In this document: piece after piece, positions 1 to 12,348 of the stretch
Numbering within the stretch: position 1 is the stretch's first letter
How the letters are laid out: each line of letters starts with the position of its first letter
NCBI GenBank assembly: GCA_946800325.1
Contig: OX326959.1
Coordinates: 38,430,908-38,494,907, forward strand
Length of the DNA: 64,000 nucleotides
Direction: 5' to 3'
Origin: Luzula sylvatica
Taxonomy: Eukaryota > Streptophyta > Magnoliopsida > Poales > Juncaceae
The notes under the pieces: model-generated
What the model was told of the DNA's origin: nothing
Databases searched by the model: none
The model's input: the letters and a program-made list of their open reading frames with translations, nothing else
Position numbers and translations under genes: made by a program

Positions 1-522
1 GTATGTGTTAGTCTTCAATCAAGGAATTTTTTGAGAAAATCATGAAAAATGAAGTATTTTGCTCATTTTAGAGAACTATTTTGGTCATTTTTAGAAAAAA
101 TGATAATTGATATTTTTGAAGGTGTTAGACTTCAGTTTTTGATATTATGCAAAAAATAGGAAAAATAGAAATTGTTATGTGTTAGTCTTCAATCCCGGAG
201 TTTTTTGAGAAAAACATGAAAAATGAAGTATTTTGCTCATTTTAGAGAACTATTTTGGTCTTTTTTAGAAAAAATGATAATTGATATTTTTGAAGGTGTT
301 AGACTTCAGTTTTTGATTTTTTGCAAAAAATAGGAAAAATAGAAATTTGTATGTGTTAGTCTTCAATAACGAAGTTTTTTGAGAAAAACATTAAAAATGA
401 AGTATTTTGCTCATTTTAGAGAACTATTTTGGACTCTTTTAGAAAAAATTATAATTGATATTTTTTAAGGTGTCAGACTTCAGTTTTTGATTTTTTGCAA
501 AAAATAGGAAAAATTGAAATTT
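1..522 (+). repeat. Tail of a HOR unit entering the window (A, B, K2)
   Basis: Three monomers before the first D. Monomer 1 has GGTCATTTTTAG and TTGATATTATGC, a pair of variants shared with the A monomer at 2609. That is 2608 bp away, exactly 15 monomers including two of 173 bp. The junction at 171-180 reads ATTGTTATGT, a local variant. Confidence 0.85.
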
Positions 523-3500
523 GTATGTGTTAGTCTTCAATCACGGAATTTTTTTAGAAAATCATGAAAAATGAAGTATTTTGCTCATTTTAGAGAACTA
601 TTTTGGCCTTTTTTAGAAAAATGATAATTGATATTTTTGAAGGTGTTAGACTTCAGGTTTTGATTTTTTGCAAAAAATTGGAAAAATTGAAATTTGTATG
701 TGTTAGTCTTCAATCACGGATTTTTTTGAGAAAATCATGAAAAATGAAGTATTTTTCTCATTTTAGAGAACTATTTTGGCCTTTTTTAGAAAAATGATAA
801 TGGATATTTTTGAAGGTGTTAGATTTCAGGTTTTGATTTTTTGCAAAAAATTGGAAAAATTGAAATTTGTATGTGTTAGTCTTCAATCACGGAATTTTTT
901 GAGAAAATCATGAAAAATGAAGTATTTTTCTCATTTTAGAGAACTATTTTGGTCTTTTTTAGAAAAAATGATAATTAATATTTTTGAAGGTGTTAGACTT
1001 CAGTTTTTGATTTTTTGCAAAAAATAGGAAAAATTGAAATTTGTATGTGTTAGTCTTCAATCACGGAGTTTTTTGAGAAAAAGATGAAAAATGAAGTATT
1101 TTGCTCATTTTGGAGAACTATTTTGGACCCTTTTAGAAAAAATGATAATTGATATTTTTTAAGGTGTTAGACTTCCGTTTTTGATTTTTTGCAAAAAAAT
1201 GGAAAAATTGAAATTTGTATGTGTTAGTCTTCAATCACGGAATTTTTTGAGAAAAAGATGAAAAATGAAGTATTTTGCTCATTTTAGAGAACTATTTTGG
1301 TCTTTCTCAGAAAAAATGATAATTGATATTTTTGAAGGTGTTAGGCTTCAGTTTTTTATTTTTTGCAAAAAATTGGAAAAATAGAAATTTGAATGTGTTA
1401 GTCTTCAATCACGGAATTTTTTGAGAAAAACATGAAAAATTAAGTATTTTGCTCATTTTAGAGAACTATTTTGGTCTTTTTCAGAAAAAATGATAATTGA
1501 TATTTTTGAAGGTGTTAGACTTCAGTTTTTTATTTTTTGCACAAAATTGGAAAAATTGAAATTTGTATGTGTTAGTCTTCAATCACGGAATTTTTTGAGA
1601 AAATCATGAAAAATGAAGTATTTTGCTCATTTTAGAGAACTATTTTGGTCTTTTTTAGAAAAAATGATAATTGATATTTTTGAAGGTGTTAGACTTCAGT
1701 TTTTGATTTTTTGCAAAAAATTGGAAAAATTGAAATTTGTATGTGTTAGTCTTCAATCAAGGAATTTTTTGAGAAAATCATGAAAAATGAAGTATTTTGC
1801 TCATTTTAGAGAACTATTTTGGTCTTTTTTAGAAAAAATGATAATTGATATTTTTGAAGGTGTTAGACTTCAGTTTTTGATTTTATGAAAAAAATAGGAA
1901 AAATAGAAATTTGTATGTGTTAGTCTTCAATCCCGGAGTTTTTTAAGAAAAACATGAGAAATGAAGTATTTTGCTCATTTTAGAGAACTATTTTGGTCTT
2001 TTTTAGAAAAAATGATAATTGATATTTTTGAAGGTGTTAGACTTCAGTTTTTGATTTTTTGCAAAAAATAGGAAAAATAGAAATTTGTATGTGTTAGTCT
2101 TCAATCACGAAGTTTTTTGAGAAAAACATTAAAAATGAAGTATTTTGCTTATTTTAGAGAACTATTTTGGACTCTTTTAGAAAAAATTATAATTGATATT
2201 TTTTAAGGTGTTAGACTTCAGTTTTTGTTTTTTTGCAAAAAAATGGAAAAATTCAAATTTGTATGTGTTAGACTTCAATCACGGAATTTTTTGAGAAAAA
2301 CATGAAAAATGAAGTATTTTGCTCATTTTAGAGAACTATTTTGGTCTTTTTGAGAAAAAATGATAATTGATATTTTTGAAGGTGTTAGGCTTCAGTTTTT
2401 TATTTTTTACAAAAAATTGGAAAAATTAAAATTTGAATGTGTTAGTCTTCAAGCACGGAATTTTTTGAGAAAAACATGAAAAATGAAGTATTTTGCTCAT
2501 TTTAGAGAACTATTTTGGTCTTTTTTAGAAAAAATGATAATTGATATTTTTGAAGGTGTTAGACTTCAGTTTTTGATTTTTTGCAAAAAATTGGAAAAAT
2601 TGAAATTTGTATGTGTTAGTCTTCAATCAAGGAATTTTTTGAGAAAATCATGAAAAATGAAGTATTTTGCTCATTTTAGAGAACTATTTTGGTCATTTTT
2701 AGAAAAAATGATAATTGATATTTTTGAAGGTGTTAGACTTCAGTTTTTGATATTATGCAAAAAATAGGAAAAATAGAAATTTGTATGTGTTAGTCTTCAA
2801 TCCCGGAGTTTTTTGAGAAAAACATGAAAAATGAAGTATTTTGCTCATTTTAGAGAACTATTTTGGTCTTTTTTAGAAAAAATGATAATTGATATTTTTG
2901 AAGGTGTTAGACTTCAGTTTTTGATTTTTTGCAAAAAATAGGAAAAATAGAAATTTGTATGTGTTAGTCTTCAATCACGAAGTTTTTTGAGAAAAACAAT
3001 AAAAATGAAGTATTTTGCTTATTTTGGAGAACTATTTTGGACTCTTTTAGAAAAAATTATAATTGATATTTTTTAAGGTGTTAGACTTCAGTTTTTGATT
3101 TTTTGCAAAAAAATGGAAAAATTCAAATTTGTATGTGTTAGTCTTCTATCACGGAATTTTTTGGGAAAAACTTGAAAAATGAAGTATTTTGCTCATTTTA
3201 GAGAACTATTTTGGTATTTTTCAGAAAAAATGATAATTGATATTTTTGAAGGTGTTAGACTTCAGTTTTTTATTTTTTGCATAAAATTGGAAAAATTGAA
3301 ATTTGTATGTGTTAGTCTTCAATCACGGAATGTTTTGAGAAAATCATGAAAAATGAAGTATTTTGCTCATTTTAGAGAACTATTTTGGTCTTTTTTAGAA
3401 AAATGATAATTGATATTTTTGAAGGTGTTAGACTTCAGTTTTTGATTTTTTGCAAAAAATTGGAAAAATTGAAATTTGTATGTGTTAGTCTTCAATCCCG

Positions 3501-4696
3501 GAGTTTTTTGAGAAAAACATGAAAAATGAAGTATTTTGCCCATTTTAGAGAACTATTTTGGTCTTTTTTAGAAAAAATGATAATTGATATTTTTGAAGGT
3601 GTTAGACTTCAGTTTTTGATTTTTTGCAAAAAATAGGAAAAATCGAAATTTGTATGTGTTAGTCTTCAATAACGAAGTTTTTTGAGAAAAACATTAAAAA
3701 TGAAGTATTTTGCTCATTTTAGAGAACTATTTTGGTCTTTTTTAGAAAAAATGATAATTGATATTTTTGAAGGTGTTAGACTTCAGTTTTTGATTTTTTG
3801 CAAAAAATTGGAAAAATTGAAATTTGTATGTGTTAGTCTTCAATCAAGGAATTTTTTGAGAAAATCATGAAAAATGAAGTATTTTGCTCATTTTAGAGAA
3901 TTATTTTGGTCTTTTTTAGAAAAAATGATAATTGATATTTTTGAAGGTGTTAGACTTCAGTTTTTGATTTTATGAAAAAAATAGGAAAAATAGAAATTTG
4001 TATGTGTTAGTCTTCAATCCCGGAGTTTTTTAAGAAAAACATGAGAAATGAAGTATTTTGCTCATTTTAGAGAACTATTTTGGTCTTTTTTAGAAAAAAT
4101 GATAATTGATATTTTTGAAGGTGTTAGACTTCAGTTTTTGATTTTTTGCAAAAAATAGGAAAAATAGAAATTTGTATGTGTTAGTCTTCAATCACGAAGT
4201 TTTTTGAGAAAAACATTAAAAATGAAGTATTTTGCTTATTTTAGAGAACTATTTTGGACTCTTTTAGAAAAAATTATAATTGATATTTTTTAAGGTGTTA
4301 GACTTCAGTTTTTGATTTTTTGCAAAAAATTGGAAAAATTGAAATTTGTATGTGTTAGTCTTCAATCCCGGAGTTTTTTGAGAAAAACATGAAAAATGAA
4401 GTATTTTGCCCATTTTAGAGAACTATTTTGGTCTTTTTTAGAAAAAATGATAATTGATATTTTTGAAGGTGTTAGACTTCAGTTTTTGATTTTTTTGCAA
4501 AAAATAGGAAAAATAGAAATTTGTATGTGTTAGTCTTCAATAACGAAGTTTTTTGAGAAAAACATTAAAAATGAAGTATTTTGCTCATTTTAGAGAACTA
4601 TTTTGGACTCTTTTAGAAAAAATTATAATTGATATTTTTTAAGGTGTTACACTTCAGTTTTTGATTTTTTGCAAAAAATAGGAAAAATTGAAATTT
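523..4696 (+). repeat. HOR unit of 24 monomers (15-mer plus extra block)
   Basis: Order: D, D2, E, F, G, H, I, A, C, K1, G', H/I, A, B, K1, H-like, I, B, K/I chimera, A, C, K, B, K2. The first 14 follow the older 15-mer formula. The remainder is a partial, rearranged repetition. The A monomers at 1739 and 3826 share TTTTATGAAAAAAATAGG at a 2087-bp (12-monomer) offset. Confidence 0.8.
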
Positions 4697-6608
4697 GTAT
4701 GTGTTAGTCTTCAATCACGGAATTTTTTTAGAAAATCATGAAAAATGAAGTATTTTGCTCATTTTAGAGAACTATTTTGGCCTTTTTTAGAAAAATGATA
4801 ATTGATATTTTTGAAGGTGATAGACTTCAGGTTTTGATTTTTTGCAAAAAATTGGAAAAATTGAAATTTGTATGTGTTAGTCTTCAATCACGGAATTTTT
4901 TGAGAAAATCATGAAAAATGTAGTATTTTTCTCATTTTAGAGAACCATTTTGGCCTTTTTTAGAAAAATGATAATTGATATTTTCGAAGGTGTTAGACTT
5001 CAGGTTTTGATTTTTTGCAAAAAATTGGAAAAATTGAAATTTGTATGTGTTAGTCTTCAATCACGGAATTTTTTGAGAAAAACATGAAAAATGAAGTATT
5101 TTTCTCATTTTAGAGATCTATTTTGGTCTTTTTTAGAAAAAAATGATAACTGATATTTTTGAAGGTGTTAGACTTCAGTTTTTGATTTTTTGCAAAAAAT
5201 AGGAAAAATAGAAATTTGTATGTGTTAGTCTTCAATCACGAAGTTTTTTGAGAAAAACATTAAAAATGAAGTATTTTGCTTATTTTAGAGAACTATTTTG
5301 GACTCTTTTAGAAAAAATTATGATTGATATTTTTTAAGGTGTTAGACTTCAGTTTTTGATTTTTTGCAAAAAAATGGAAAAATTCAAATTTGTATGTGTT
5401 AGTCTTCTATCACTGAATTTTTTGGGAAAAACATGAAAAATGAAGTATTTTGCTCATTTTAGAGAACTATTTTGGTATTTTTCAGAAAAAATGATAATTG
5501 ATATTTTTGAAGGTGTTAGACTTGAGTTTTTTATTTTTTGCATAAAATTGGAAAAATTGAAATTTGTATGTGTTAGTCTTCAATCCCGGAGTTTTTTGAG
5601 AAAAACATGAAAAATGAAGTATTTTGCCCATTTTAGAGAACTATTTTGGTCTTTTTTAGAAAAAATGATAATTGATATTTTTGAAGGTGTTAGGCTTCAG
5701 TTTTTTATTTTTTGCAAAAAATTGGAAAAATTGAAATTTGTATGTGTTAGTCTTCAATCAAGGAATTTTTTGAGAAAATCATGAAAAATGAAGTATTTTG
5801 CTCATTTTAGAGAACTATTTTGGTCTTTTTTAGAAAAAATGATAATTGATATTTTTGAAGGTGTTAGACTTCAGTTTTTGATTTTATGCAAAAAATAGGA
5901 AAAATAGAAATTTGTATGTGTTAGTCTTCAATCCCGGAGTTTTTTGAGAAAAACATGAAAAATTAAGTATTTTTCTCATTTTAGAGAACTATTTTTGTCT
6001 TTTTTAGAAAAAATGATAATTGATATTTTTGAAGGTGTTAGGCTTCAGTTTTTGATTTTTTGCAAAAAATTGGAAAAATTGAAATTTGTATGTGTTAGTC
6101 TTCAATCAAGGAATTTTTTGAGAAAATCATGAAAAATGAAATATTTTGCTCATTTTAGAGAACTATTTTGGTCTTTTTCAGAAAAAATGATAATTGATAT
6201 TTATGAAGGTGTTAGACTTCAGTTTTTGATTTTTTGCAAAAAATTGGAAAAATTGAAATTTGTATGTGTTAGTCTTCAATCAAGGAATTTTTTGAGAAAA
6301 TCATGAAAAATGAAGTATTTTGCTCATTTTAGAGAACTATTTTGGTCTTTTTTAGAAAAATGATAATTGATATTTTTGAAGGTGTTAGACTTTAGTTTTT
6401 GATTTTATGCAAAAAATAGGAAAAATAGAAATTTGTATGTGTTAGTCTTCAATCCCGGAGTTTTTTGAGAAAAACATGAAAAATGAAGTATTTTGCCCAT
6501 TTTAGAGAACTATTTTGGTCTTTTTTAGAAAAAATGATAATTGATATTTTTGAAGGTGTTAGACTTCAGTTTATGATTTTTTGCAAAAAATAGGAAAAAT
6601 AGAAATTT
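4697..6608 (+). repeat. HOR unit of 11 monomers, mosaic
   Basis: Order: D, D2, E, K1, H-like (GCATAAAATTGG), B/G chimera, A, B-like with a G-type tail, A/H chimera, A, B. The monomer at 5566 joins a CCCGGAG/GCCC head to a TTAGGCTTCAG tail. The monomers at 5914 and 6088 are also mosaics. The H-like monomer at 5392 matches the one at 3131 (TATCAC head, GGGAAAAAC, GGTATTTTTCAG). Confidence 0.75.
4870..5042 (+). repeat. Reference monomer, class D2 (173 bp)
   Basis: D-like through GGCCTTTTTTAG, AGAAAAATG and CTTCAGGTTTTG, but with TTTTTTGAG rather than TTTTTTTAG, and with TATTTTTCTC as in class E. It occurs immediately after D or K/D in the left domain only (696, 4870, 10610). It looks like a D/E recombinant lost from later HORs. 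Confidence 0.8.
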
Positions 6609-8001
6609 GTATATGTGTTAGTCTTCAATCACGATGTTTTTTGAGAAAAACATTAAAAATGAAGTATTTTGCTCATTTTAGAGAACTATTTTGGCATTTT
6701 TTAGAAAAATGATAATTGATATTTTTGAAGGTGTTAGACTTCAGGTTTTGATTTTTTGCAAAAAATAGGAAAAATTGAAATTTGTATGTGTTAGTCTTCA
6801 ATCACGGAGTTTTTTGAGAAAAACATGAAAAATGAAGTATTTTGCTCATTTTGGAGAACTATTTTGGACCCTTTTAGAAAAAATGATAATTTGTATTTTT
6901 TAAGGTGTTAGACTTCAGTTTTTGATTTTTTGCAAAAAAATGGAAAAATTGAAATTTGTATGTGTTAGTCTTCAATCACGGAATTTTTTGAGAAAAACAT
7001 GAAAAATGAAGTATTTTGCTCATTTTAGAGAACTATTTTGGTCTTTTTTAGAAAAAATGATAATTGATATTTTTGAAGGTGTTAGACTTCAGTTTTTGAT
7101 TTTATGCAAAAAATAGGAAAAATAGAAATTTGTATGTGTTAGTCTTCAATCCCGGAGTTTTTTGAGAAAAACATGAAAAATGAAGTATTTTGCCCATTTT
7201 AGTGAACTATTTTGGTCTTTTTTAGAAAAAATGATAATTGATATTTTTGAAGGTGTTAGACTTCAGTTTATGATTTTTTGCAAAAAATAGGAAAAATAGA
7301 AATTTGTATGTGTTAGTCTTCAATCACGAAGTTTTTTGAGAAAAACATTAAAAATGAAGTATTTTTCTCATTTTAGAGAACTATTTTGGTCTTTTTTAGA
7401 AAAAATGATAATTAATATTTTTGAAGGTGTTAGACTTCAGTTTTTGATTTTTTGCAAAAAATAGGAAAAATTGAAATTTGTATGTGTTAGTCTTCAATCA
7501 CGGAGTTTTTTGAGAAAAAGATGAAAAATGAAGTATTTTGCTCATTTTGGAGAACTATTTTGGACCCTTTTAGAAAAAATGTTAATTGATATTTTTTAAG
7601 GTGTTAGACTTCCGATTTTTATTTTTTGCAAAAAAATGGAAAAATTGAAATTTGTATGTGTTAGACTTCAATCACGGAATTTTTTGAGAAAAACATGAAA
7701 AATGAAGTATTTTTCTCATTTTAGAGAACTATTTTGGTCTTTTTTAGAAAAAATGATAATTGATATTTTTGAAGGTGTTAGACTTCAGTTTTTGATTTTT
7801 TGCAAAAAATAGGAAAAATTGAAATTTGTATGTGTTAGTCTTCAATCACGGAGTTTTTTGAGAAAAACATGAAAAATGAAGTATTTTGCTCATTTTGGAG
7901 AACTATTTTGGACCCTTTTAGAAAAAATGATATTTGATATTTTTTAAGGTGTTAGACTTCAGTTTTTGATTTTTTGCAAAAAAATGGAAAAATTGAAATT
8001 T

Positions 8002-8175
8002 GTATGTGTTAGTCTTCAATCACGGAATTTTTTGAGAAAAACATGAAAAATGAAGTATTTTGCTCATTTTAGAGAACTATTTTGGTCTTTTTCAGAAAAA
8101 ATGATAATTGATATTTTTGAAGGTGTTAGGCTTCAGTTTTTTATTTTTTGCAAAAAATTGGAAAAATAGAAATTT
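8002..8175 (+). repeat. Reference monomer, class G, showing the 60+57+57 sub-block layout
   Basis: Sub-block anchors TTAG fall at monomer positions 8-11, 68-71 and 125-128, then recur 57 bp later in the next monomer, giving offsets of 60, 57 and 57. Each anchor is preceded by TTG plus six bases. Each sub-block then has a T-tract, a short spacer and an A-tract: T6-GAG-A5 near 27-40, T5-CAG-A6 near 87-100, and T6-GC-A6 near 143-156. Class G is recognised by AAAAACATG, CTTTTTCAG, TTAGGCTTCAG and TTTTTTATT, and by being followed by GAATGTG instead of GTATGTG. Confidence 0.9.
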
Positions 8176-9393
8176 GAATGTGTTGGTCTTCAATCACGGA
8201 ATTTTTTGAGAAAAACATGAAAAATTAAGTATTTTGCTCATTTTAGAGAACTATTTTGGTCTTTTTCAGAAAAAATGATAATTGATATTTTTGAAGGTGT
8301 TAGACTTCAGTTTTTTATTTTTTGCACAAAATTGGAAAAATTGAAATTTGTATGTGTTAGTCTTCAATCAAGGAATTTTTTGAGAAAATAATGAAAAATT
8401 AAGTATTTTGCTCATTTTAGAGAACTATTTTGGTCTTTTTTAGAAAAAATGATAATTGATATTTTTGAAGGTGTTAGACTTCAGTTTTTGATTTTTTGCA
8501 AAAAATTGGAAAAATTGAAATTTGTATGTGTTAGTCTTCAATCAAGGAATTTTTTGAGAAAATCATGAAAAATGAAGTATTTTGCTCATTTTAGAGAACT
8601 ATTTTGGTCTTTTTTAGAAAAAATGATAATTGATATTTTTGAAGGTGTTAGACTTCAGTTTTTGATTTTATGAAAAAAATAGGAAAAATAAAAATTTGTA
8701 TGTGTTAGTCTTCAATCCCGGAGTTTTTTAAGAAAAACATGAGAAATGAAGTATTTTGCTCATTTTAGAGAACTATTTTGGTCTTTTTTAGAAAAAATGA
8801 TAATTGATATTTTTGAAGGTGTTAGACTTCAGTTTTTGATTTTTTGCAAAAAATAGGAAAAATAGAAATTTGTATGTGTTAGTCTTCAATCACGATGTTT
8901 TTTGAGAAAAACATTAAAAATGAAGTATTTTGCTTATTTTAGAGAACTATTTTGGACTCTTTTATAAAAAATTATAATTGATATTTTGTAAGGTGTTAGA
9001 CTTCAGTTTTTCTTTTTTTGCAAAAAAATGGAAAAATTCAAATTTGTATGTGTTAGTCTTCAATCACGGAATTTTTTGAGAAAAACATGAAAAATGAAGT
9101 ATTTTGCTCATTTTAGAGAACTATTTTGGTCTTTTTGAGGAAAAATGATAATTGATATTTTTGAAGGTGTTAGGCTTCAGTTTTTTATTTTTTGCAAAAA
9201 ATTGGAAAAATTGAAATTTGAATGTGTTAGTCTTCAATCTCGGAATTTTTTGAGAAAAACATGAAAAATGAAGTATTTTGCTCATTTTAGAGAACTATTT
9301 TGGTCTTTTTCAGAAAAAATGATAATTGATATTTTTGAAGGTGTTAGACTTCAGTTTTTGATTTTTTGCAAAAAATTGGAAAAATTGAAATTT

Positions 9394-9567
9394 GTATGTG
9401 TTAGTCTTCAATCAAGGAATTTTTTGAGAAAATCATGAAAAATGAAGTATTTTGCTCATTTTAGAGAACTATTTTGGTCTTTTTTAGAAAAAATGATAAT
9501 TGATATTTTTGAAGGTGTTAGACTTCAGTTTTTGATTTTATGCAAAAAATCGGAAAAATAGAAATTT
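9394..9567 (+). repeat. Reference monomer, class A
   Basis: Head is CAAGGAA, so this class lacks the CpG that most other classes carry at that point. It has AAAATCATG, GGTCTTTTTTAG and TTGATTTTATGC, and ends AAAAATAGAAATTTG. Left-domain copies often read TTTTATGAAAAAAATAGG (1739, 3826, 8524, 11653). Right-domain copies often read GAAGTTGTTAG. Confidence 0.85.
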
Positions 9568-9741
9568 GTATGTGTTAGTCTTCAATCCCGGAGTTTTTTG
9601 AGAAAAACATGAGAAATGAAGTATTTTGCTCATTTTAGAGAACTATTTTGGTCTTTTTTAGAAAAAATGATAATTGATATTTTTGAAGGTGTTAGACTTC
9701 AGTTTTTGATTTTATGCAAAAAATAGGAAAAATAGAAATTT
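9568..9741 (+). repeat. Reference monomer, class C
   Basis: Head is CCCGGAG as in class B, but with ACATGAGAAATGAAG, and commonly TTGATTTTATGC near the end. It is found after A in the left domain and recurs in the right domain, often with CCCGGAGTG. Confidence 0.8.
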
Positions 9742-9915
9742 GTATGTGTTAGTCTTCAATGTCGGAGTTTTTTGAGAAAAACATGAAAAATGAAGTATTT
9801 TGCCCATTTTAGAGAACTATTTTGGTCTTTTTTAGAAAAAATGATAATTGATATTTTTGAAGGTGTTAGACTTCAGTTTATGATTTTTTGCAAAAAATAG
9901 GAAAAATAGAAATTT

Positions 9916-10436
9916 GTATGTGTTAGTCTTCAATCACGAAGTTTTTTGAGAAAAACATTAAAAATGAAGTATTTTGCTCATTTTAGAGAACTATTTTGGA
10001 CTTTTTTAGAAAAATGATAATTGATATTTTTGAAGGTGTTAGACTTCAGGTTTTGATTTTTTGCAAAAAATTGGAAAAATTGAAATTTGTATGTGTTAGT
10101 CTTCAATCACGGAATTTTTTGAGAAAATCATGAAAAATGAAGTATTTTGCTCATTTTAGAGAACTATTTTGGTCTTTTTTAGAAAAAATGATAATTGATA
10201 TTTTTGAAGGTGTTAGACTTCAGTTTTTGATTTTATGCAAAAAATAGGAAAAATAGAAATTTGTATGTGTTAGTCTTCAATCCCGGAGTTTTTTGAGAAA
10301 AACATGAAAAATGAAGTATTTTGCCCATTTTAGTGAACTATTTTGGTCTTTTTTAGAAAAAATGATAATTGATATTTTTGAAGGTGTTAGACTTCAGTTT
10401 ATGATTTTTTGCAAAAAATAGGAAAAATAGAAATTT
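9916..10436 (+). repeat. Three-monomer block (K/D, I/A, B)
   Basis: A K head with GGACTTTTTTAG and a D tail, then an I head with a TTTTATGC tail, then B with GCCCATTTTAGTGAAC. The TAGTGAAC variant is shared with the B monomer at 7132, 3131 bp to the left. Confidence 0.8.
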
Positions 10437-12000
10437 GTATGTGTTAGTCTTCAATCACGAAGTTTTTTGAGAAAAACATTAAAAATGAAGTATTTTGCTC
10501 ATTTTAGAGAACTATTTTGGCCTTTTTTAGAAAAATGATAATTGATATTTTTGAAGGTGTTAGACTTCAGGTTTTGATTTTTTGCAAAAAAATGGAAAAA
10601 TTGAAATTTGTATGTGTTAGTCTTCAATCACGGAATTTTTTGAGAAAATCATGAAAAATGAAGTATTTTTCTCATTTTAGAAAACTATTTTGGCCTTTTT
10701 TAGAAAAATGATAATTGATATTTTTGAAGGTGTTAGACTTCAGGTTTTGATTTTTTGCAAAAAATTGGAAAAATTGAAATTTGTATGTGTTAGTCTTCAA
10801 TCACGGAATTTTACGAGAAAATCATGAAAAATGAAGTATTTTTCTCATTTTAGAGAACTATTTTGGTCCTTTTTAGAAAAAATGATAATTGATATTTTTG
10901 AAGGTGTTAGACTTCAGTTTTTGATTTTTTGCAAAAAATAGGAAAAATTGAAATTTGTATGTGTTAGTCTTCAATCACGGAGTTTTTTGAGAAAAACATG
11001 AAAAATGAAGTATTTTGCTCATTTTGGAGAACTATTTTGGACCCTTTTAGAAAAAATGATAATTGATATTTTTTAAGGTGTTAGACTTCAGTTTTTGATT
11101 TTTTGCAAAAAAATGGAAAAATTGAAATTTGTATGTGTTAGTCTTCAATCACGGAATTTTTTGAGAAAAACATGAAAAATGAAGTATTTTGCTCATTTTA
11201 GAGAACTATTTTGGTCTTTTTCAGAAAAAATGATAATTGATATTTTTGAAGGTGTTAGGCTTCAGTTTTTAATTTTTTGCAAAAAATTGGAAAAATAGAA
11301 ATTTGAATGTGTTAGTCTTCAATCACGGAATTTTTTGAGAAAAACATGAAAAATTAAGTATTTTGCTCATTTTAGAGAACTATTTTGGTCTTTTTCAGAA
11401 AAAATGATAATTGATATTTTTGAAGGTGTTAGACTTCAGTTTTTTTTTTTTTGCACAAAATTGGAAAAATTGAAATTTGTATGTGTTAGTCTTCAATCAC
11501 TGAATTTTTTGAGAAAATCATGAAAAATGAAGTATTTTGCTCATTTTAGAGAACTATTTTGGTCTTTTATAGAAAAAATGATAATTGATATTTTTGAAGG
11601 TGTTAGACTTCAGTTTTTGATTTTTTGCAAAAAATTGGAAAAATTGAAATTTGTATGTGTTAGTCTTCAATGAAGGAATTTTTTGAGAAAATCATGAAAA
11701 ATGAAGTATTTTGCTCATTTTAGAGAACAATTTTGGTCTTTTTTAGAAAAAATGATAATTGATATTTTTGAAGGTGTTAGACTTCAGTTTTTGATTTTAT
11801 GAAAAAAATAGGAAAAATAGAAATTTGTATGTGTTAGTCTTCAATCCCGGAGTTTTTTAAGAAAAACATGAGAAATGAAGTATTTTTCTCATTTTAGAGA
11901 ACTATTTTGGTCTTTTATAGAAAAAATGATAATTTATATTTTTGAAGGTGTTAGACTTCAGTTTTTGATTTTTTGCAAAAAATACGAAAAATAGAAATTT

Positions 12001-12174
12001 GTATGTGTTAGTCTTCAATCACGAAGTTTTTTGAGAAAAACATTAAAAATGAAGTATTTTGCTTATTTTAGAGAACTATTTTGGACTCTTTTAGAAAAAA
12101 TTATAATTGATATTTTTTAAGGTGTTAGACTTCAGTTTTTCTTTTTTTGCAAAAAAATGGAAAAATTCAAATTT
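12001..12174 (+). repeat. Reference monomer, class K1
   Basis: Has CACGAAG, ACATTAAAAATG, TTGCTTATTTTAG, GGACTCTTTTAG, AAATTATAATTG and TTTTTTAAGG, then a T-rich tract and AAAAAAATGGAAAAATTC. K2 copies end TTGATTTTTTGC with AAAAAATAGGAAAAATTG. K3 copies have a CCCGGAG head. The middle of this class (GGACTC, ATTATAATTG, TTAAGG) is the most diverged of all classes. Confidence 0.85.
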
Positions 12175-12348
12175 GTATGTGTTAGTCTTCGATCACGGAA
12201 TTTTTTGAGAAAAACATGAAAAATGAAGTATTTTGCTCATTTTAGAGAACTATTTTGGTCTTTTTGAGAAAAAATGATAATTGATATTTTTGAAGGTGTT
12301 AGGCTTCAGTTTTTTATTTTTTGCAAAAAATTGGAAAAATTGAAATTT
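12175..12348 (+). repeat. Reference monomer, class G'
   Basis: A G-like monomer with CTTTTTGAGAAAAAATG instead of CTTTTTCAG, TTAGGCTTCAG, and TTGGAAAAATTGAAATTTG before GAATGTG. It directly follows K1 in the 15-mer units (2261, 9046, 12175). Confidence 0.75.

Larger units (their letters stand above)
6609..9915 (+). repeat. HOR segment of 19 monomers starting with a K/D chimera
   Basis: Starts with a K head (CACGATG, ACATTAAAAATG) on a D tail (GGCATTTTTTAGAAAAATG, CAGG), with a 2-bp AT insertion at the junction (GTATATGTG). Then F, I/A, B, K/E, F, E-like, F, G, H, I, A, C, K1, G', H, A, C, P. From 6958 it runs parallel to 10089-12870. Confidence 0.8.

Noticed and set aside
142..176. Rho-independent-like terminators or A/T-rich promoters at each T-tract/A-tract
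   Set aside because: The motif recurs in every monomer with no gene nearby, and the dyads lack a GC stem. It is a structural property of the satellite.
175..348. CENP-B box in the CCCGG-containing heads
   Set aside because: The heads read CTTCAATCCCGGAG or similar; the required TTCG start with properly spaced A and CGGG is not present.
3682..3870. Short open frame of 62 codons (others at 25214, 28910, 34885 and 39630)
   Set aside because: Same satellite frame, opened by local class chimeras or loss of a stop. There is no independent evidence for a gene.
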